The notes: generated by a model from the sequence alone, not told the origin. Shown: positions 55,335 to 64,000, numbered from the stretch's first letter. The stretch: 64,000 bases of DNA from Roseiarcus sp963833955 (GCA_963833955.1 CAWHZY010000010.1:248001-312000); one strand, 5' to 3'. Numbers and translations are program-made.

Positions 55335-55567
55335 TCATCGCGCAGTTTGCCGATTGTCCGAGCGCTATTTCTGCCCCAAAGCGCGCGACCGGACCCAGCG
55401 ACGGGAGTCAGCGGCTCCTGCCGAACTGCCGCGATATAGTCGCCGATCGGCACGAGCGCGGCGACGGGGCGACCATGCTTCGTAATGACGGTGGACTGGC
55501 CGTCCTCCGCCGCCTCGAGCAAATGAGGAAGCTGGTTGCGCGCTTCCTCCGCGCCCTTGTGAATCAC
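55322..55567 (-). CDS. Phd/YefM-type antitoxin
   Basis: An 81-aa DNA-binding antitoxin. The N-terminal Phd fold EARNQLPHLLEAAEDGQSTVITKHGRPVAALVPI is typical; the C-terminus would wrap the toxin. Antitoxin first, toxin second and overlapping, as in most such pairs. It is probably autoregulated, with the operator near 55570-55620 where AT-rich palindromic sequence (CCGTACAGCGCCGTACGG) is seen. Confidence 0.88.
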   Translation of the reverse strand: MIHKGAEEARNQLPHLLEAAEDGQSTVITKHGRPVAALVPIGDYIAAVRQEPLTPVAGSGRALWGRNSARTIGKLRDEWSR

Positions 55568-55762
55568 CTTGCTGATCTCCAGTACATTAACCGTACAGCG
55601 CCGTACGGTTCTGGGTCAAGGACAAATTCCACGGGTGCTTGGCCAAAAGAGCCGCGAGACCCAAACAGGGCGCAAAGACCGGTTGAGCGCTTAAGCCCGC
55701 GGGCCTCCGGCGAGCGCGGCGGACGCGACTGGCGGCCGTGCAGAGCGACCACCATCAGTCGC

Positions 55763-56230
55763 TCAGCTAAACTTGAACAGGCCGCCCATGATGTTCTTGA
55801 GGAAGTCGGGCTCCGAGCCGCCGGTCGGCGTCGTGCGGCTGACGAAGTCGAACACCTTGCCGTCCTTCATGCCGTAATTGGCGATCCGGTCGACCTTGCC
55901 GCTCTTGTCGAAATAGACCGCAAGGACGTGCTGATCGGCCATCTGGACCGGCATGAACGACAAGGTATGCTTCATCTTCTGGCCAATGTAGTACCAGGCG
56001 TCGCCGCCGACGGTTGAGGTGGTCGATGGCGTGCCGAGCAACGTCAGCGCCTCCGGCTTGGTCGTCGCGCCAACCTTGATTTGCGACACCGTCTCCTCGT
56101 CGACCTGGTAGCCGCGGTCGAAGTCGCCCTCGTAGCCAAGGCAGCCGCTGACCGTGAGCGCCGCGCAGAGGGCCAATCCCAACGTTGCTCGACGATGGAT
56201 CTTCGGCGCCGTTCGCATTCCGTCTCTCAT
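55763..56230 (-). CDS. bamE: Outer-membrane assembly lipoprotein BamE/OmlA
   Basis: A 155-aa (or 151-aa from the second ATG) lipoprotein of the BAM complex. The lipobox VSGC is preceded by a hydrophobic signal. The SmpA/OmlA fold is evident in VSQIKVGATTKPEALTLLGTP and WYYIGQKM. The ATG at 56230 is used; 56218 is an equal alternative. It is divergent from the bc1 chaperone gene, as usual in Rhizobiales. Confidence 0.92.
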   Translation of the reverse strand: MRDGMRTAPKIHRRATLGLALCAALTVSGCLGYEGDFDRGYQVDEETVSQIKVGATTKPEALTLLGTPSTTSTVGGDAWYYIGQKMKHTLSFMPVQMADQHVLAVYFDKSGKVDRIANYGMKDGKVFDFVSRTTPTGGSEPDFLKNIMGGLFKFS

Positions 56231-56324
56231 GACCAGTTCTTCGCCTTGCCAGACCGGGCGCGGATGCCTAACTCATCAACCCTGACCAGAGCAAGGCGCA
56301 CGCCGCCGCTCGCAGGATATCGGT

Positions 56325-56888
56325 ATGATCTTGGCCCAATGGCGCGCGCGGCGCGCCAGCAAAACACTCATCGAGCAGATTCGAGGCGAGATCGTGGCTG
56401 CGGCGCGCCGCCCTGAGCTCTACGAGCAGCTGGCTGCGCCCGACCGGATCGACGGCCGATTCGAGCTTCTGACGCTGCACGCCGGGCTCGTCTTGCGTCG
56501 GTTGGCGGCGCTGGGCGGCGTCGCGGACGCGATCGCCCAGGATCTGGTGGACAGCCTCTTCGCCCATTTCGACGACACGCTGCGCGAGATCGGACACTCG
56601 GATATTGGGGTGGCGAAGCGCCTGAAGGCGATGGGGAGCGCCTTCTATGGCCGCAACGCCGCTTACGCGGCTGCGCTCGACGATGCCTCGCCGGCCGAGC
56701 TCGCCACGGCCCTTGCCCGGAACGTTTACGGCGCGAGAGGTCCTGAGGCCGTTCCGAAAGCGGAAGCGCTGGCCCGGCATATCGTTGCACTCGACGCCGC
56801 CTTGGGGACGATCCCGATCGAGGTTTTCACGTCCGGGCGCTTTCGTTTCCCGCTCGGCTCGGTCGCGGCCCGAGTTCCTCATGACTGA
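56325..56888 (+). CDS. Ubiquinol-cytochrome c chaperone (CBP3 family)
   Basis: A 187-aa helical protein of the Ubiq_cyt_C_chap family that helps cytochrome b synthesis or assembly into complex III. Diagnostic sequence includes DRIDGRFELLTLHAGLVLRRL, QDLVDSLFAHFDDTLREIGHSDIGVAKRLKAM and FYGR. It overlaps the DUF177 gene by eight bases. In bacteria its role rests on similarity to mitochondria. Confidence 0.92.
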   Translation: MILAQWRARRASKTLIEQIRGEIVAAARRPELYEQLAAPDRIDGRFELLTLHAGLVLRRLAALGGVADAIAQDLVDSLFAHFDDTLREIGHSDIGVAKRLKAMGSAFYGRNAAYAAALDDASPAELATALARNVYGARGPEAVPKAEALARHIVALDAALGTIPIEVFTSGRFRFPLGSVAARVPHD

Positions 56889-57423
56889 GGAGAGGCTCTT
56901 CTCTCGCCTCGTGCGGGTCGACGCTCTTCCTGGCGAAGGCCAGGTCGTCACGATTGAGGCCACTCCCGCCGAGCGGGAGGAACTGGCGTCGTTCTACCGG
57001 CTTCCGGCCATCGCAGCCTTGACGGCGACGTTGCGCCTCGACCCCTGGGGCCGGGGCGGGGCGCGCGTCACCGGGGCCGTCCACGGGGAGCTCACGCAAG
57101 TCTGCGTCGTTTCGCTTGAACCGTTTCCGGCCATCGTCGACGAGGACGTGGACGTGCGGTTCGCGCCGCAGACGGTGGCCAATTCCAGATCCACGGCGGC
57201 CGAGGCGACGGAGACATTTTCGCTCGCCGACGAAGACGAGCCCGATCCCGTCATCGACGGAAAAATCGATCTCGGCGCTCTCACGGCGGAATTCTTCGCC
57301 CTCGGCCTCGATCCTTATCCGCGCAAGCCCGGCGCGGTCCTGGACCAGGAGCGCCCGCATTCAGAGCCAACGGACTCGCCATTCGCGGCGCTGGCCCAGC
57401 GGGACAAAGACGGGCGCGAATAG
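56881..57423 (+). CDS. DUF177 (YceD) family protein
   Basis: A 180-aa protein of the YceD family, encoded in many bacteria before rpmF or plsX and thought to help ribosomal or phospholipid functions (YceD acts with 23S rRNA accumulation in plants and bacteria). It has AVHGELTQVCVVSLEPFPAIVDEDVDVRFAP and an acidic C-terminal half. The ATG at 56881 lies within the end of the chaperone gene (ATGACTGA), suggesting translational coupling. Confidence 0.9.
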   Translation: MTEERLFSRLVRVDALPGEGQVVTIEATPAEREELASFYRLPAIAALTATLRLDPWGRGGARVTGAVHGELTQVCVVSLEPFPAIVDEDVDVRFAPQTVANSRSTAAEATETFSLADEDEPDPVIDGKIDLGALTAEFFALGLDPYPRKPGAVLDQERPHSEPTDSPFAALAQRDKDGRE

Positions 57424-57579
57424 GGCAGGAATGTTGCGGGCCGATGGCAAAATCGCGGCATTGCATATAATTTAGCCACAAGTTAACATCCGTTCCCGGC
57501 GGCGCCCGTTTCGGGCTCCGTATCAAGCTTTGCGCAACCCGAAAAATCGGGTGAGCGCAGAGCGACGAGGGAGGACGCT

Positions 57580-58092
57580 ATGGATCTCATCACTGCATTG
57601 GCGGTCAGCATCGGCGTGCTCGGAGGCATCGCGACGTTTGTCCTCTTGTCGCCGTTCGCAATGGGCATGCAAATCTGGGTTGCGTTCATCGCCTGGGCGA
57701 CATTCTACCATTGCGGCGGCAAGGAGGAGGGACTCGCCAAGGCGCTCACGAACAATATATTCGGCGCCATCATGGCCTTGATCGCGCTGCTGCTGGTCAC
57801 CCAAATTCCGCTCGGCGGCGCGCTCGGCGTTCCACTTTGGGCCGCGATTTGCGTCTTGATCACGGTTTTCATTCTTGTATACGCGGCCAAGGCGCCGATG
57901 CTGAGCGACATTCCGGCGGGTGTGCTCGGATACGCGGCTGTCGCCGGTCTCGCCTTGACAGGCAACAAGCTTGGCGCGGTCACCTCGGCCTCGCTCGAGA
58001 ACCCGTTCATTGTCGGCGTGATCTCGCTGATTATCGGCGCGGTGCTCGGGTACATTTCCCAGAAGGCCGCCCTCGCGCTCGTCAAGAAATAA
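57580..58092 (+). CDS. DUF1097 family membrane protein
   Basis: A 170-aa integral-membrane protein with about five to six hydrophobic helices and few charges. It belongs to the DUF1097 (YccF/YcdZ-like) group of unknown function. GGGAGGA precedes the ATG. It interrupts the more common direct link of DUF177 to plsX. Possible roles include small-molecule transport, but nothing in the sequence shows it. Confidence 0.82.
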   Translation: MDLITALAVSIGVLGGIATFVLLSPFAMGMQIWVAFIAWATFYHCGGKEEGLAKALTNNIFGAIMALIALLLVTQIPLGGALGVPLWAAICVLITVFILVYAAKAPMLSDIPAGVLGYAAVAGLALTGNKLGAVTSASLENPFIVGVISLIIGAVLGYISQKAALALVKK

Positions 58093-58322
58093 TCGGAGCC
58101 AACGACGCAGGCCGAGGCGTCACCGAGTTCGCGCAGAAACCAACCGCGAATCGTGGAAACCCCGGCCTGTAGCAAGCGGCGTCGCTCGTTGCGATCGTTG
58201 AGCGTGCCGCGCTGCCAAATTGGACGATCGCAGGCTGCAACCGAGCAACAGCTTCTTGCGTTGCCTTGCGCGGCGGAGCCGCTATTGTCGCGCCGCGCCG
58301 CGCCGTCTGGGCAACGCGCTCG

Positions 58323-59399
58323 ATGCGGTCGGACGAGGGAATGGCAGGCGACGTTCGCATAGCGCTGGACGTGATGGGGGGTGATCACGGGCCAACGATC
58401 GTCCTGCCCGCCGCAGCCCTCGCGCTCGAAAGCCGTCCGGACATCAAGTTTCTCCTCTTTGGCGACAAGAGTGCGATCACGCCCATCCTTGGGCGCCATC
58501 CCAAGCTGGCCGCCGGGTCGCGCGTATTTCACACCGACGTGGCCGTCAGGATGAGCGACAAGCCAAGCCAGGCTTTGCGCACCGGAAGGCGCGTCTCCTC
58601 GATGTGGCAGGCGATCGAAGCGGTGAAGTCGGGCGCGGCCGATTGCGCGGTCTCCGCCGGCAACACCGGCGCGTTGATGGCGATGGCCAAGTTCTGCCTG
58701 CACACGATGGCGCCGATCGAGCGGCCGGCGATCGCGGCGATGTGGCCCACATTGCGCGGCGAGTTGATCGTGCTCGACGTTGGCGCGAGCATTGGCGGCG
58801 ACGCGCAGCATCTCGTCGATCTGGCGGTGATGGGCGCGGCGATGGCGCGAATTGTGTTCCACATCGACTCGCCCACCGTGGGTCTCCTCAATGTCGGGAC
58901 CGAAGAAATCAAAGGCGTTGAGGAGGTGAAGGCGGCGGGGCGCGTTCTGCGCGAGGCGAGCCTGCCCAACATGAGCTATCACGGCTTCGTCGAAGGCGAC
59001 GATCTGGGCAAGGGCGCAGTCGACGTTTTCGTCACCGAAGGCTTCACCGGCAACATTGCGCTCAAGACCGCCGAGGGCACCGCAAGGCAGCTCGGTCAAT
59101 ACATGCGCGAAGCCGCGAGCCACGATCTCATGTCACGCATCGGCTTCCTGTTCGCCCGCAAGGCAATCGCCGCGCTGCGCGCCAAGATGAGCCCGCGCGC
59201 CAGCGGCGGCGTCTTTTTGGGGCTTGACGGCGTCGTCATCAAGGCTCATGGCGGCGCTGACCCCGAGAGCTACGCCGGCGCCGTGGAATTAGCGTATGAC
59301 ATGGTTCGTCAAGAATTGCTTGGCAAGATTCGGGAAATGATCGCCCATGCCAACGGTTTCCGACCGATGCCCGCACGGTCGCGCGCCGCCCAGTCTTGA
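58323..59399 (+). CDS. plsX: Phosphate acyltransferase PlsX
   Basis: Transfers acyl groups from acyl-ACP to phosphate to make acyl phosphate for phospholipid synthesis. The N-terminus IALDVMGGDHGP, the SAGNTGALMAMAKF loop and GFTGNIALKTAEGTA are intact. About 358 aa from the ATG at 58323; a second ATG at 58341 follows GACGAGGGA and could equally be used. Followed nine to eighteen bases later by fabH, with which it forms the classic pair. Confidence 0.95.
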   Translation: MRSDEGMAGDVRIALDVMGGDHGPTIVLPAAALALESRPDIKFLLFGDKSAITPILGRHPKLAAGSRVFHTDVAVRMSDKPSQALRTGRRVSSMWQAIEAVKSGAADCAVSAGNTGALMAMAKFCLHTMAPIERPAIAAMWPTLRGELIVLDVGASIGGDAQHLVDLAVMGAAMARIVFHIDSPTVGLLNVGTEEIKGVEEVKAAGRVLREASLPNMSYHGFVEGDDLGKGAVDVFVTEGFTGNIALKTAEGTARQLGQYMREAASHDLMSRIGFLFARKAIAALRAKMSPRASGGVFLGLDGVVIKAHGGADPESYAGAVELAYDMVRQELLGKIREMIAHANGFRPMPARSRAAQS

Positions 59400-59417
59400 C
59401 TCCGGAAAGTGACGCTC

Positions 59418-60470
59418 ATGAGCCTTGCATCTCCTTCGCCGGTCGACCGTCGCGCACGCGGCCCTGAACAGGAAACGTCCCGTGACCGCCCGCCGGGCTC
59501 GATCCGCGCCTGCGTACGCGGTTCTGGGGCCGCGCTGCCCGCGCGCGCCGTCTCGAACGCCGAGCTGGCGATGAAGGTCGACACGTCGGACGAATGGATC
59601 GTGCAGCGCACCGGCATTCGCCAGCGGTATGTCGCCGGGCCCGACGAAACCACGTCGTCACTGGCCCTCAAGGCGGCTCAGGCGGCGTTGCGCGCCGGCG
59701 GCCTCGAGGCGGGCGACATCGACCTCGTCATCGTCGCCACGTCGACGCCGGATTACACGTTTCCCGCAGTCGCGACTCAGGTTCAGGCCGCGCTCGGAAT
59801 CGTCCAGGGGGTCGCTTTCGACCTGCAGGCGGTCTGCAGCGGTTTCGTCTTCGCGGTCGTTACCGCGGAGAAGTTTCTGCGTTCCGGCTCGCACAAGCGC
59901 GCGCTCGTAATCGGCGCGGAGACTTTCTCGCGACTCCTGGATTGGAACGACCGCACGACCTGCGTCCTGTTCGGCGACGGGGCGGGCGCGATCGTGCTCG
60001 AGGCGCGTGACAGCGACGGGCGGCTTGCCTCGCCCGGCGTGATCACCTCGCGCCTGCGGGCGGATGGCCGGCACCGTGAGAAGCTGTTCGTCGACGGCGG
60101 ACCTTCAACCACCCAGACGGTTGGGCATTTGCGGATGGAGGGCAAGGAAGTGTTCCGCCACGCGGTCGGCATGGTGACCGATGTGATCCAGGGATGCTTC
60201 GCCGACGCCGGCGTCACGGCGGACGAGATCGACTGGTTCGTGCCGCATCAGGCCAATCGCCGCATCATCGATGCTTCCGCAGACAAGCTCGGCATTGCGC
60301 GCGACAAAGTCGTCGTCACGGTGGACCAGCACGGCAACACCTCCGCCGCCTCGATCCCGCTTGCGCTCGACATCGCGGTCAAGGACGGCCGCATCAAGCC
60401 CGGCGATCTGGTGATGATCGAAGCGATGGGCGGGGGCTTCACCTGGGGCGCTGCGCTGATCCGCTGGTGA
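59418..60470 (+). CDS. fabH: 3-oxoacyl-ACP synthase III (FabH)
   Basis: Condenses acetyl-CoA with malonyl-ACP to start fatty acid synthesis. The catalytic triad is Cys in LQAVCSGF, His in PHQANRRI and Asn in HGNTSAAS; the C-terminal MGGGFTWGAALIRW is canonical. 350 aa from the ATG at 59418, which has GGAAAG eight bases upstream; an in-frame GTG at 59409 is less likely. An N-terminal extension of about 30 residues precedes the fold. The expected next gene, ihfA, is not there. Confidence 0.96.
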   Translation: MSLASPSPVDRRARGPEQETSRDRPPGSIRACVRGSGAALPARAVSNAELAMKVDTSDEWIVQRTGIRQRYVAGPDETTSSLALKAAQAALRAGGLEAGDIDLVIVATSTPDYTFPAVATQVQAALGIVQGVAFDLQAVCSGFVFAVVTAEKFLRSGSHKRALVIGAETFSRLLDWNDRTTCVLFGDGAGAIVLEARDSDGRLASPGVITSRLRADGRHREKLFVDGGPSTTQTVGHLRMEGKEVFRHAVGMVTDVIQGCFADAGVTADEIDWFVPHQANRRIIDASADKLGIARDKVVVTVDQHGNTSAASIPLALDIAVKDGRIKPGDLVMIEAMGGGFTWGAALIRW

Positions 60471-60490
60471 GCGCGCGCAGCGCCTTTGCT

Positions 60491-60585
60491 TAGAGCAGAC
60501 TGCAATTTCGTCGAATAGGACTTGTCGGCGCGCTCGGCGAGCGCGGCTACAATTGGCTGCATCAACTCAAAAGCAATCTGCTCTA
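60491..60585. repeat. MITE-like element, 95 bp
   Basis: Imperfect terminal inverted repeats TAGAGCAGACTGC (left) and, read inward from the right, TAGAGCAGATTGC. Both ends are TA. Inside is a hairpin CGCGCTC-ggc-GAGCGCG. The termini share TAGAGCA with the IS630 element at 26149, so a non-autonomous IS630-type derivative is inferred. Its right end supplies the stop codon of the HAD gene (TAG on the minus strand). Confidence 0.6.
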
Positions 60586-61602
60586 CTCGAACGCGAAAAT
60601 GCGCTTCCAGTCGTTTTTCATGCTGACGACCATCCAGCCGTCCTTGGTGGCCTCGTCGTAAAGCTCCGGGGGAAAGCGGCCGACTTTGGTTTCGGGCAGG
60701 CCTTGCGCGGGTCCGTACGCGTATTCGCGCTTGCCGTCGTCGTGCAGCAGCAGCATGGCGAGGCGCACGCCGCCGCCGCCTTTCGTATATTCGAGCATCT
60801 GCCGGTCGCCGGTCGAGTTGCCGAAAGCGAAACACGGTCGGCGGCCAATCACGAGGTTGACGCCCTCCGGCTTGCCTGCGTTGTCGTCGTTGAACAGGAG
60901 CTTCGGCTCCTTGATGAGGACCGGGCCTTTGACGCCGTATTGGAAGCTCGTCGCACCCGCGGTTCCGACCACCTGCTCGGGCGGGATGCCATAAACCCGC
61001 TCAGAAAAGACGCGCACGAAACCTTGGCCTCCGCCGGTGACGATGTATGTGCGGAAGCCGACGCTGCGGAGATATTTGAGAAGCTCGATTTGCGGCGCAT
61101 AGGCGAGATCGGTGTAAGGCCGATTCCAGCGCGGATCGCGCGCCTCGACGATCCATTTGGAGACCTCGTCGCGGAACGTGTCGACGTCCATTCCGGTCAG
61201 GGTCGCGGCCGCGATCTTGACCAGCGAGTCGAGGTCGAGCTTCGCGATGGCTTCGCGATTCCCCGTCAGCACGGTGCGGAAGGGCTCGACCTTGGCCAGC
61301 TCGGGCTTCGCCTTCACGAGCGCTGGCACGCGATCGAAGCAATAGACGAGCTGCGTATAGATCGGGTGCTCGACCCAGAGCGTGCCGTCCTGGTCGAAGG
61401 TCGCGATCCGGTCGGCGAGCGGCACGAAGCTCGGGCTCGTGGCGTCGGTCGTCGCGTGGACGAATTTGACGATCGCGTCCTTGGCGGGCCCCGCGTTCCA
61501 GGAGGGCAGGGGATCGCTTTCCGCGTCCGCCCGCCCGGCGAGGCTGAGCGCAGCCGCCCCGCCGAGCATAAGCGCCGTAAACTCTCGCCGGCGCAGGTCC
61601 AT
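60583..61602 (-). CDS. Exported HAD-family hydrolase
   Basis: A 339-aa phosphatase-like protein. The N-terminus RRREFTALMLGGAAALSLAG looks like a Tat signal. HAD motif I is FDQDGTLW; motif II is IVTGGG; the C-terminal motif is AFGNSTGDRQMLEY. This is the phosphoserine phosphatase-like group with a periplasmic location. The stop codon is formed by the adjacent MITE end, so the last residues may have changed. Substrate unknown. Confidence 0.87.
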   Translation of the reverse strand: MDLRRREFTALMLGGAAALSLAGRADAESDPLPSWNAGPAKDAIVKFVHATTDATSPSFVPLADRIATFDQDGTLWVEHPIYTQLVYCFDRVPALVKAKPELAKVEPFRTVLTGNREAIAKLDLDSLVKIAAATLTGMDVDTFRDEVSKWIVEARDPRWNRPYTDLAYAPQIELLKYLRSVGFRTYIVTGGGQGFVRVFSERVYGIPPEQVVGTAGATSFQYGVKGPVLIKEPKLLFNDDNAGKPEGVNLVIGRRPCFAFGNSTGDRQMLEYTKGGGGVRLAMLLLHDDGKREYAYGPAQGLPETKVGRFPPELYDEATKDGWMVVSMKNDWKRIFAFE

Positions 61603-61621
61603 CTCGATAAGACGCGCCGGC

Positions 61622-62059
61622 TTACGCGAGCGAGATGCTCATTCCGCTGAGATCAATCGAGAAGCTGAAGCCGACCTGGCGGCCGTGAAGGCGAAGGACC
61701 ACGCCGTTGGCGTTGGACAGTTGCGCGGTGCTTCTGCCTCCGGCAATCGACATGCCGGCGCCGATGGCCGAGTAAATGCCCGCAATGTCGCCCGGAGAGT
61801 GGATGTTCGTAGCGGAGCCAACCAAGTCGGTAGCCGAGACGCCGATCAACGCGCCCGCACTGATGCCGCCGACTCGTAGCGGGAATTGTTGTCCTCGGAA
61901 TCTCAACGTGCCGCTGCCGCCCGTCACGCCGAAGATGAAACCGGCGCTGGCGATGTGCAGGGAGACCGAGCCGGTCGCGGCTTCGGCCGGCACAACGAAG
62001 GCTGCGGTCGCGAGACCGGCCCCAGATAGAATAAGGCTGCGACGCGTGATGGTGCTCAT
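61622..62059 (-). CDS. Exported glycine-rich protein, family unknown
   Basis: A 145-aa exported protein. RRSLILSGAGLATAAFVVPAEA is a Tat- or Sec-type signal. The mature part is a repeat-rich beta protein (SGTLRFRGQQFPLRVGGISAG and GVVLRLHGRQVGFSFSIDLSG). Similar secreted proteins are common in Proteobacteria without a known role. The ATG at 62059 follows GGGGAG. Confidence 0.75.
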   Translation of the reverse strand: MSTITRRSLILSGAGLATAAFVVPAEAATGSVSLHIASAGFIFGVTGGSGTLRFRGQQFPLRVGGISAGALIGVSATDLVGSATNIHSPGDIAGIYSAIGAGMSIAGGRSTAQLSNANGVVLRLHGRQVGFSFSIDLSGMSISLA

Positions 62060-62236
62060 GTCAAACTCCCCGATTAGATCCCGCTTATAAGCGCGCGGTT
62101 TCTGCACGGGTCTAGCCCGGTAGCGCGCCGCGGGATGGAGTTTACAGGCGTCTGGGCCGATTCGCTAACCCTAAAGAGTTGGTCGCGCCTCTGGGGCGCT
62201 TCCGCGAAAGCCGGCGTTCCGGCGGCTTCGCGGGCC

Positions 62237-63121
62237 TCACGCCTGGCCGGCGTCGGAGCCGTGCCGAGCCTGGCGGGCGCGAATCGTCATGATTCCGACG
62301 AGCGCGAGTGCGATGACGGCGAAGGAGACGCCCGTCGTCGCCGTGCCGAGGGCGTAAATCTCAGGCGTCGTCACGGTTGTGGTCAGCGCCTGCAATTCCA
62401 TCGGCAGCGTATTGTGCTCGCCCATCGCCTGGCTCGATCGCGCAATCTCATCCCATGACAGGGTGAAGCCGAAAAAGCCGACGCCGATCACCGAAGGCAG
62501 GATGATGGGCAAGATCACCGAGCGCAGGGTCTGCCATGGCGTCGCGCCGAGGTCGCGCGCGGCCTCTTCGTAGCGATTGTCGAAGCGATTGAAGATCGCG
62601 AACATGACGAGGAGTCCAAAGGGCAACGTCCAGGTCAAATGCGCGCCGAGCCCCGAGGTGAACAGGCCCATGGTCGTCTTCAGGTTGTCGGCGATCCAGT
62701 CGGGTCCGTGATTCTTGAGAAAATCGTCAAGCAACCGGAATTCGAGCGCGATGCCGAGCGAGGTCACGATCGAAGGCACGATGAGGCTCGCGACCGCAAC
62801 GAAAAAAAGGAGCCTCGCGCCGGGGAACCGCTTGCGAAAGGCCAGCCCCGCGCTCAGCGAAAGCAGCACCGTGAGGATCATGATGACGAAGCCGAGCTCG
62901 AGCGAGCGCGTGAACGCGTCGTGGATATTGACGATGCCGCCGCCGTTCCACAGCCGCTCGAACCAGTGCAGCGAAACTCCGTTCATCGGGAAAGTCAGTC
63001 CGCCGGTCGGACCCTGGAACGAGAGAACGAAGATGACGATCATCGGGCCGTAGAGAAACAGCACGAACAGCCCGAAGAAGGCCGCGAGCCAATAGAAAGC
63101 GGGAGAGCGCTCGTCACCCAT
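62237..63121 (-). CDS. Polyamine-type ABC transporter permease (PotC/PotI-like)
   Basis: A 294-aa inner-membrane subunit with six helices. The EAA loop is EEAARDLGATPWQTLRSVILPIILPSV, in which the ATPase docks. It resembles PotI/PotC of the spermidine/putrescine importers. It begins four bases after the end of the other permease gene. The binding protein and ATPase genes are not in the window and probably lie beyond 64000. Confidence 0.9.
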   Translation of the reverse strand: MGDERSPAFYWLAAFFGLFVLFLYGPMIVIFVLSFQGPTGGLTFPMNGVSLHWFERLWNGGGIVNIHDAFTRSLELGFVIMILTVLLSLSAGLAFRKRFPGARLLFFVAVASLIVPSIVTSLGIALEFRLLDDFLKNHGPDWIADNLKTTMGLFTSGLGAHLTWTLPFGLLVMFAIFNRFDNRYEEAARDLGATPWQTLRSVILPIILPSVIGVGFFGFTLSWDEIARSSQAMGEHNTLPMELQALTTTVTTPEIYALGTATTGVSFAVIALALVGIMTIRARQARHGSDAGQA

Positions 63122-63124
63122 CTC

Positions 63125-64000
63125 TCAAAGCTCTTTTTGCACGTCGACGACGCGATTGAGCGCGGTGATGATGAGAAGCGTCACCGCAAGCAGGATCACC
63201 GCGTTCGCCGCGGCGGGAGGAAATTGCAGCGCGTTGAGGCGCGTCTCGACCACCTTGCCGGCCGAGGCGATCTGCTCGCCGCCCATCACGTCGAAGGTGA
63301 TGAAATCGCCCATGACGATGGTGACGACGAAGATCGAGCCGATGACGATGCCAGGCTTGGACAAGGGAACGATCAGATTCCATAACGTCTGCCAGGCGGA
63401 GGCGCCGGAATTGTAAGCCGCCTCGACCAGGCGCTTGTCGATGCGCATCATCGAATTGAAGATCGGCACGACCATGAAGAAGGTGAAGAGATGGGTGAAC
63501 GCGAGCGACACCGAGAAGGGCGAATAGAGCAGCCATTCGACCGGCTTGTCGACGATGTGCGCTTTTAGCAGCGCGTCGTTGACGAGCCCGTTGCGTCCGA
63601 GCAGCGGGATCCACGAAATCATGCGAATGACGTTCGAGGTCCAGAACGGAATGGTGCAGACGAGGAACAGCACCATCTGCGTCGTCGTCGAGCGGATGTG
63701 GAAGGCGAGGAAATAGGCGACCGTGAAGCCGATGAGGAGCGTGGTGAGCCAGACGATGAAGCAGAATTTCGCCGTCGACACATAGGTCTTGAGGATCGTG
63801 CAGAGATCCGGCAGCTGAGTCCAGCAACCCTCGAAGGTCTCGGTGTAGCTGCGCGTCGTGAAAGACGGCAGCATGGCGTAGTCGTTGTAATCCCAGAAAC
63901 TGACAATGACGACGAGGATGAGCGGGATGATGAAGAAGAACACGAAGACGAGGCCGAACGGCATCGCCTGAAGCCATCCCGGAATTCCGACGCGGTCGAG
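63125..64000 (-). CDS. Polyamine-type ABC transporter permease (PotB/PotH-like), 5' partial
   Basis: Permease partner of the gene above. The EAA loop is VEAAYNSGASAWQTLWNLIVPLSKPGI. An ATG at 63964 is in frame, but the open frame runs to the window end with LDRVGIPGWLQAMPFG, which looks like coding sequence, so the true start is outside. At least 291 residues are present. The substrate is inferred from similarity to PotH. Confidence 0.9.
   Translation of the reverse strand, partial: LDRVGIPGWLQAMPFGLVFVFFFIIPLILVVIVSFWDYNDYAMLPSFTTRSYTETFEGCWTQLPDLCTILKTYVSTAKFCFIVWLTTLLIGFTVAYFLAFHIRSTTTQMVLFLVCTIPFWTSNVIRMISWIPLLGRNGLVNDALLKAHIVDKPVEWLLYSPFSVSLAFTHLFTFFMVVPIFNSMMRIDKRLVEAAYNSGASAWQTLWNLIVPLSKPGIVIGSIFVVTIVMGDFITFDVMGGEQIASAGKVVETRLNALQFPPAAANAVILLAVTLLIITALNRVVDVQKEL

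Overview
The window reads as chromosomal DNA of a GC-rich alphaproteobacterium, most likely of the order Hyphomicrobiales (Rhizobiales). The pointers are the gene content and order: BamE, a cytochrome bc1 chaperone (CBP3 type), DUF177, then plsX-fabH; glnK-amtB; FrcB/FrcC/FrcA-type sugar ABC transporters; a GH94-containing NdvB-like protein; a K+-independent-type H+-pyrophosphatase; and FtsK with a gamma domain. No family- or genus-level marker is present, so placement stops there.

Layout. 0-5.4 kb: ftsK, the amtB/glnK ammonium module with its own terminator and a candidate sigma-54 promoter, and tRNA-Asn. 5.5-10.4 kb: bifunctional NAD(P)HX repair enzyme, an unusual phased repeat, a P-type H+-ATPase and a small Cys-rich protein. 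10.6-22.7 kb: TetR regulator, an unlinked sugar-binding protein, an NHL beta-propeller, TonB-like protein divergent from glutamate racemase, aminopeptidase N, a REP-like repeat, a sensor kinase and a double cold-shock protein. 22.7-27.2 kb: cyclic-nucleotide-binding protein, a complete sugar ABC operon and a decayed IS630 element. 27.2-34.3 kb: a 7-kb block bounded by inverted copies of the phased repeat, carrying a fatty-acid desaturase, a type I secretion ABC/HlyD pair (ABC gene frameshifted), a DUF2277 protein and a DUF1989 protein. 34.3-46.6 kb: two class III cyclases tail to tail (one frameshifted), cold-shock protein, SIMPL protein, quinone oxidoreductase, ATC-hydrolase-like protein, glyoxalase, kdsA (frameshifted), acyltransferase and queF. 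46.6-64 kb: mini-porin-like peptide, 1814-aa GH94 membrane protein, hppA, a toxin-antitoxin pair, the envelope/lipid cluster bamE-CBP3-DUF177-DUF1097-plsX-fabH, a small MITE-like element, a HAD hydrolase, a secreted protein and two polyamine-type ABC permeases, the second running off the window.

The most unusual observation is a three-copy intergenic element (near 7.1, 27.3 and 34.2 kb). Each copy has the same 15-bp core (GTAACCCATTGAAAA on one strand) next to seven repeat units spaced exactly 10 bp apart and arranged as a dyad with invariant geometry. The repeat unit itself differs between copies (CCAA type versus TAAA type). Two of the copies face each other across the 7-kb block.

A caution on quality: three conserved genes (type I secretion ABC, cyclase-ATPase, kdsA) are each broken by a single inserted base that can be read as an extra A on the + strand. 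Because kdsA is normally essential, sequencing or assembly error is as likely as true decay.
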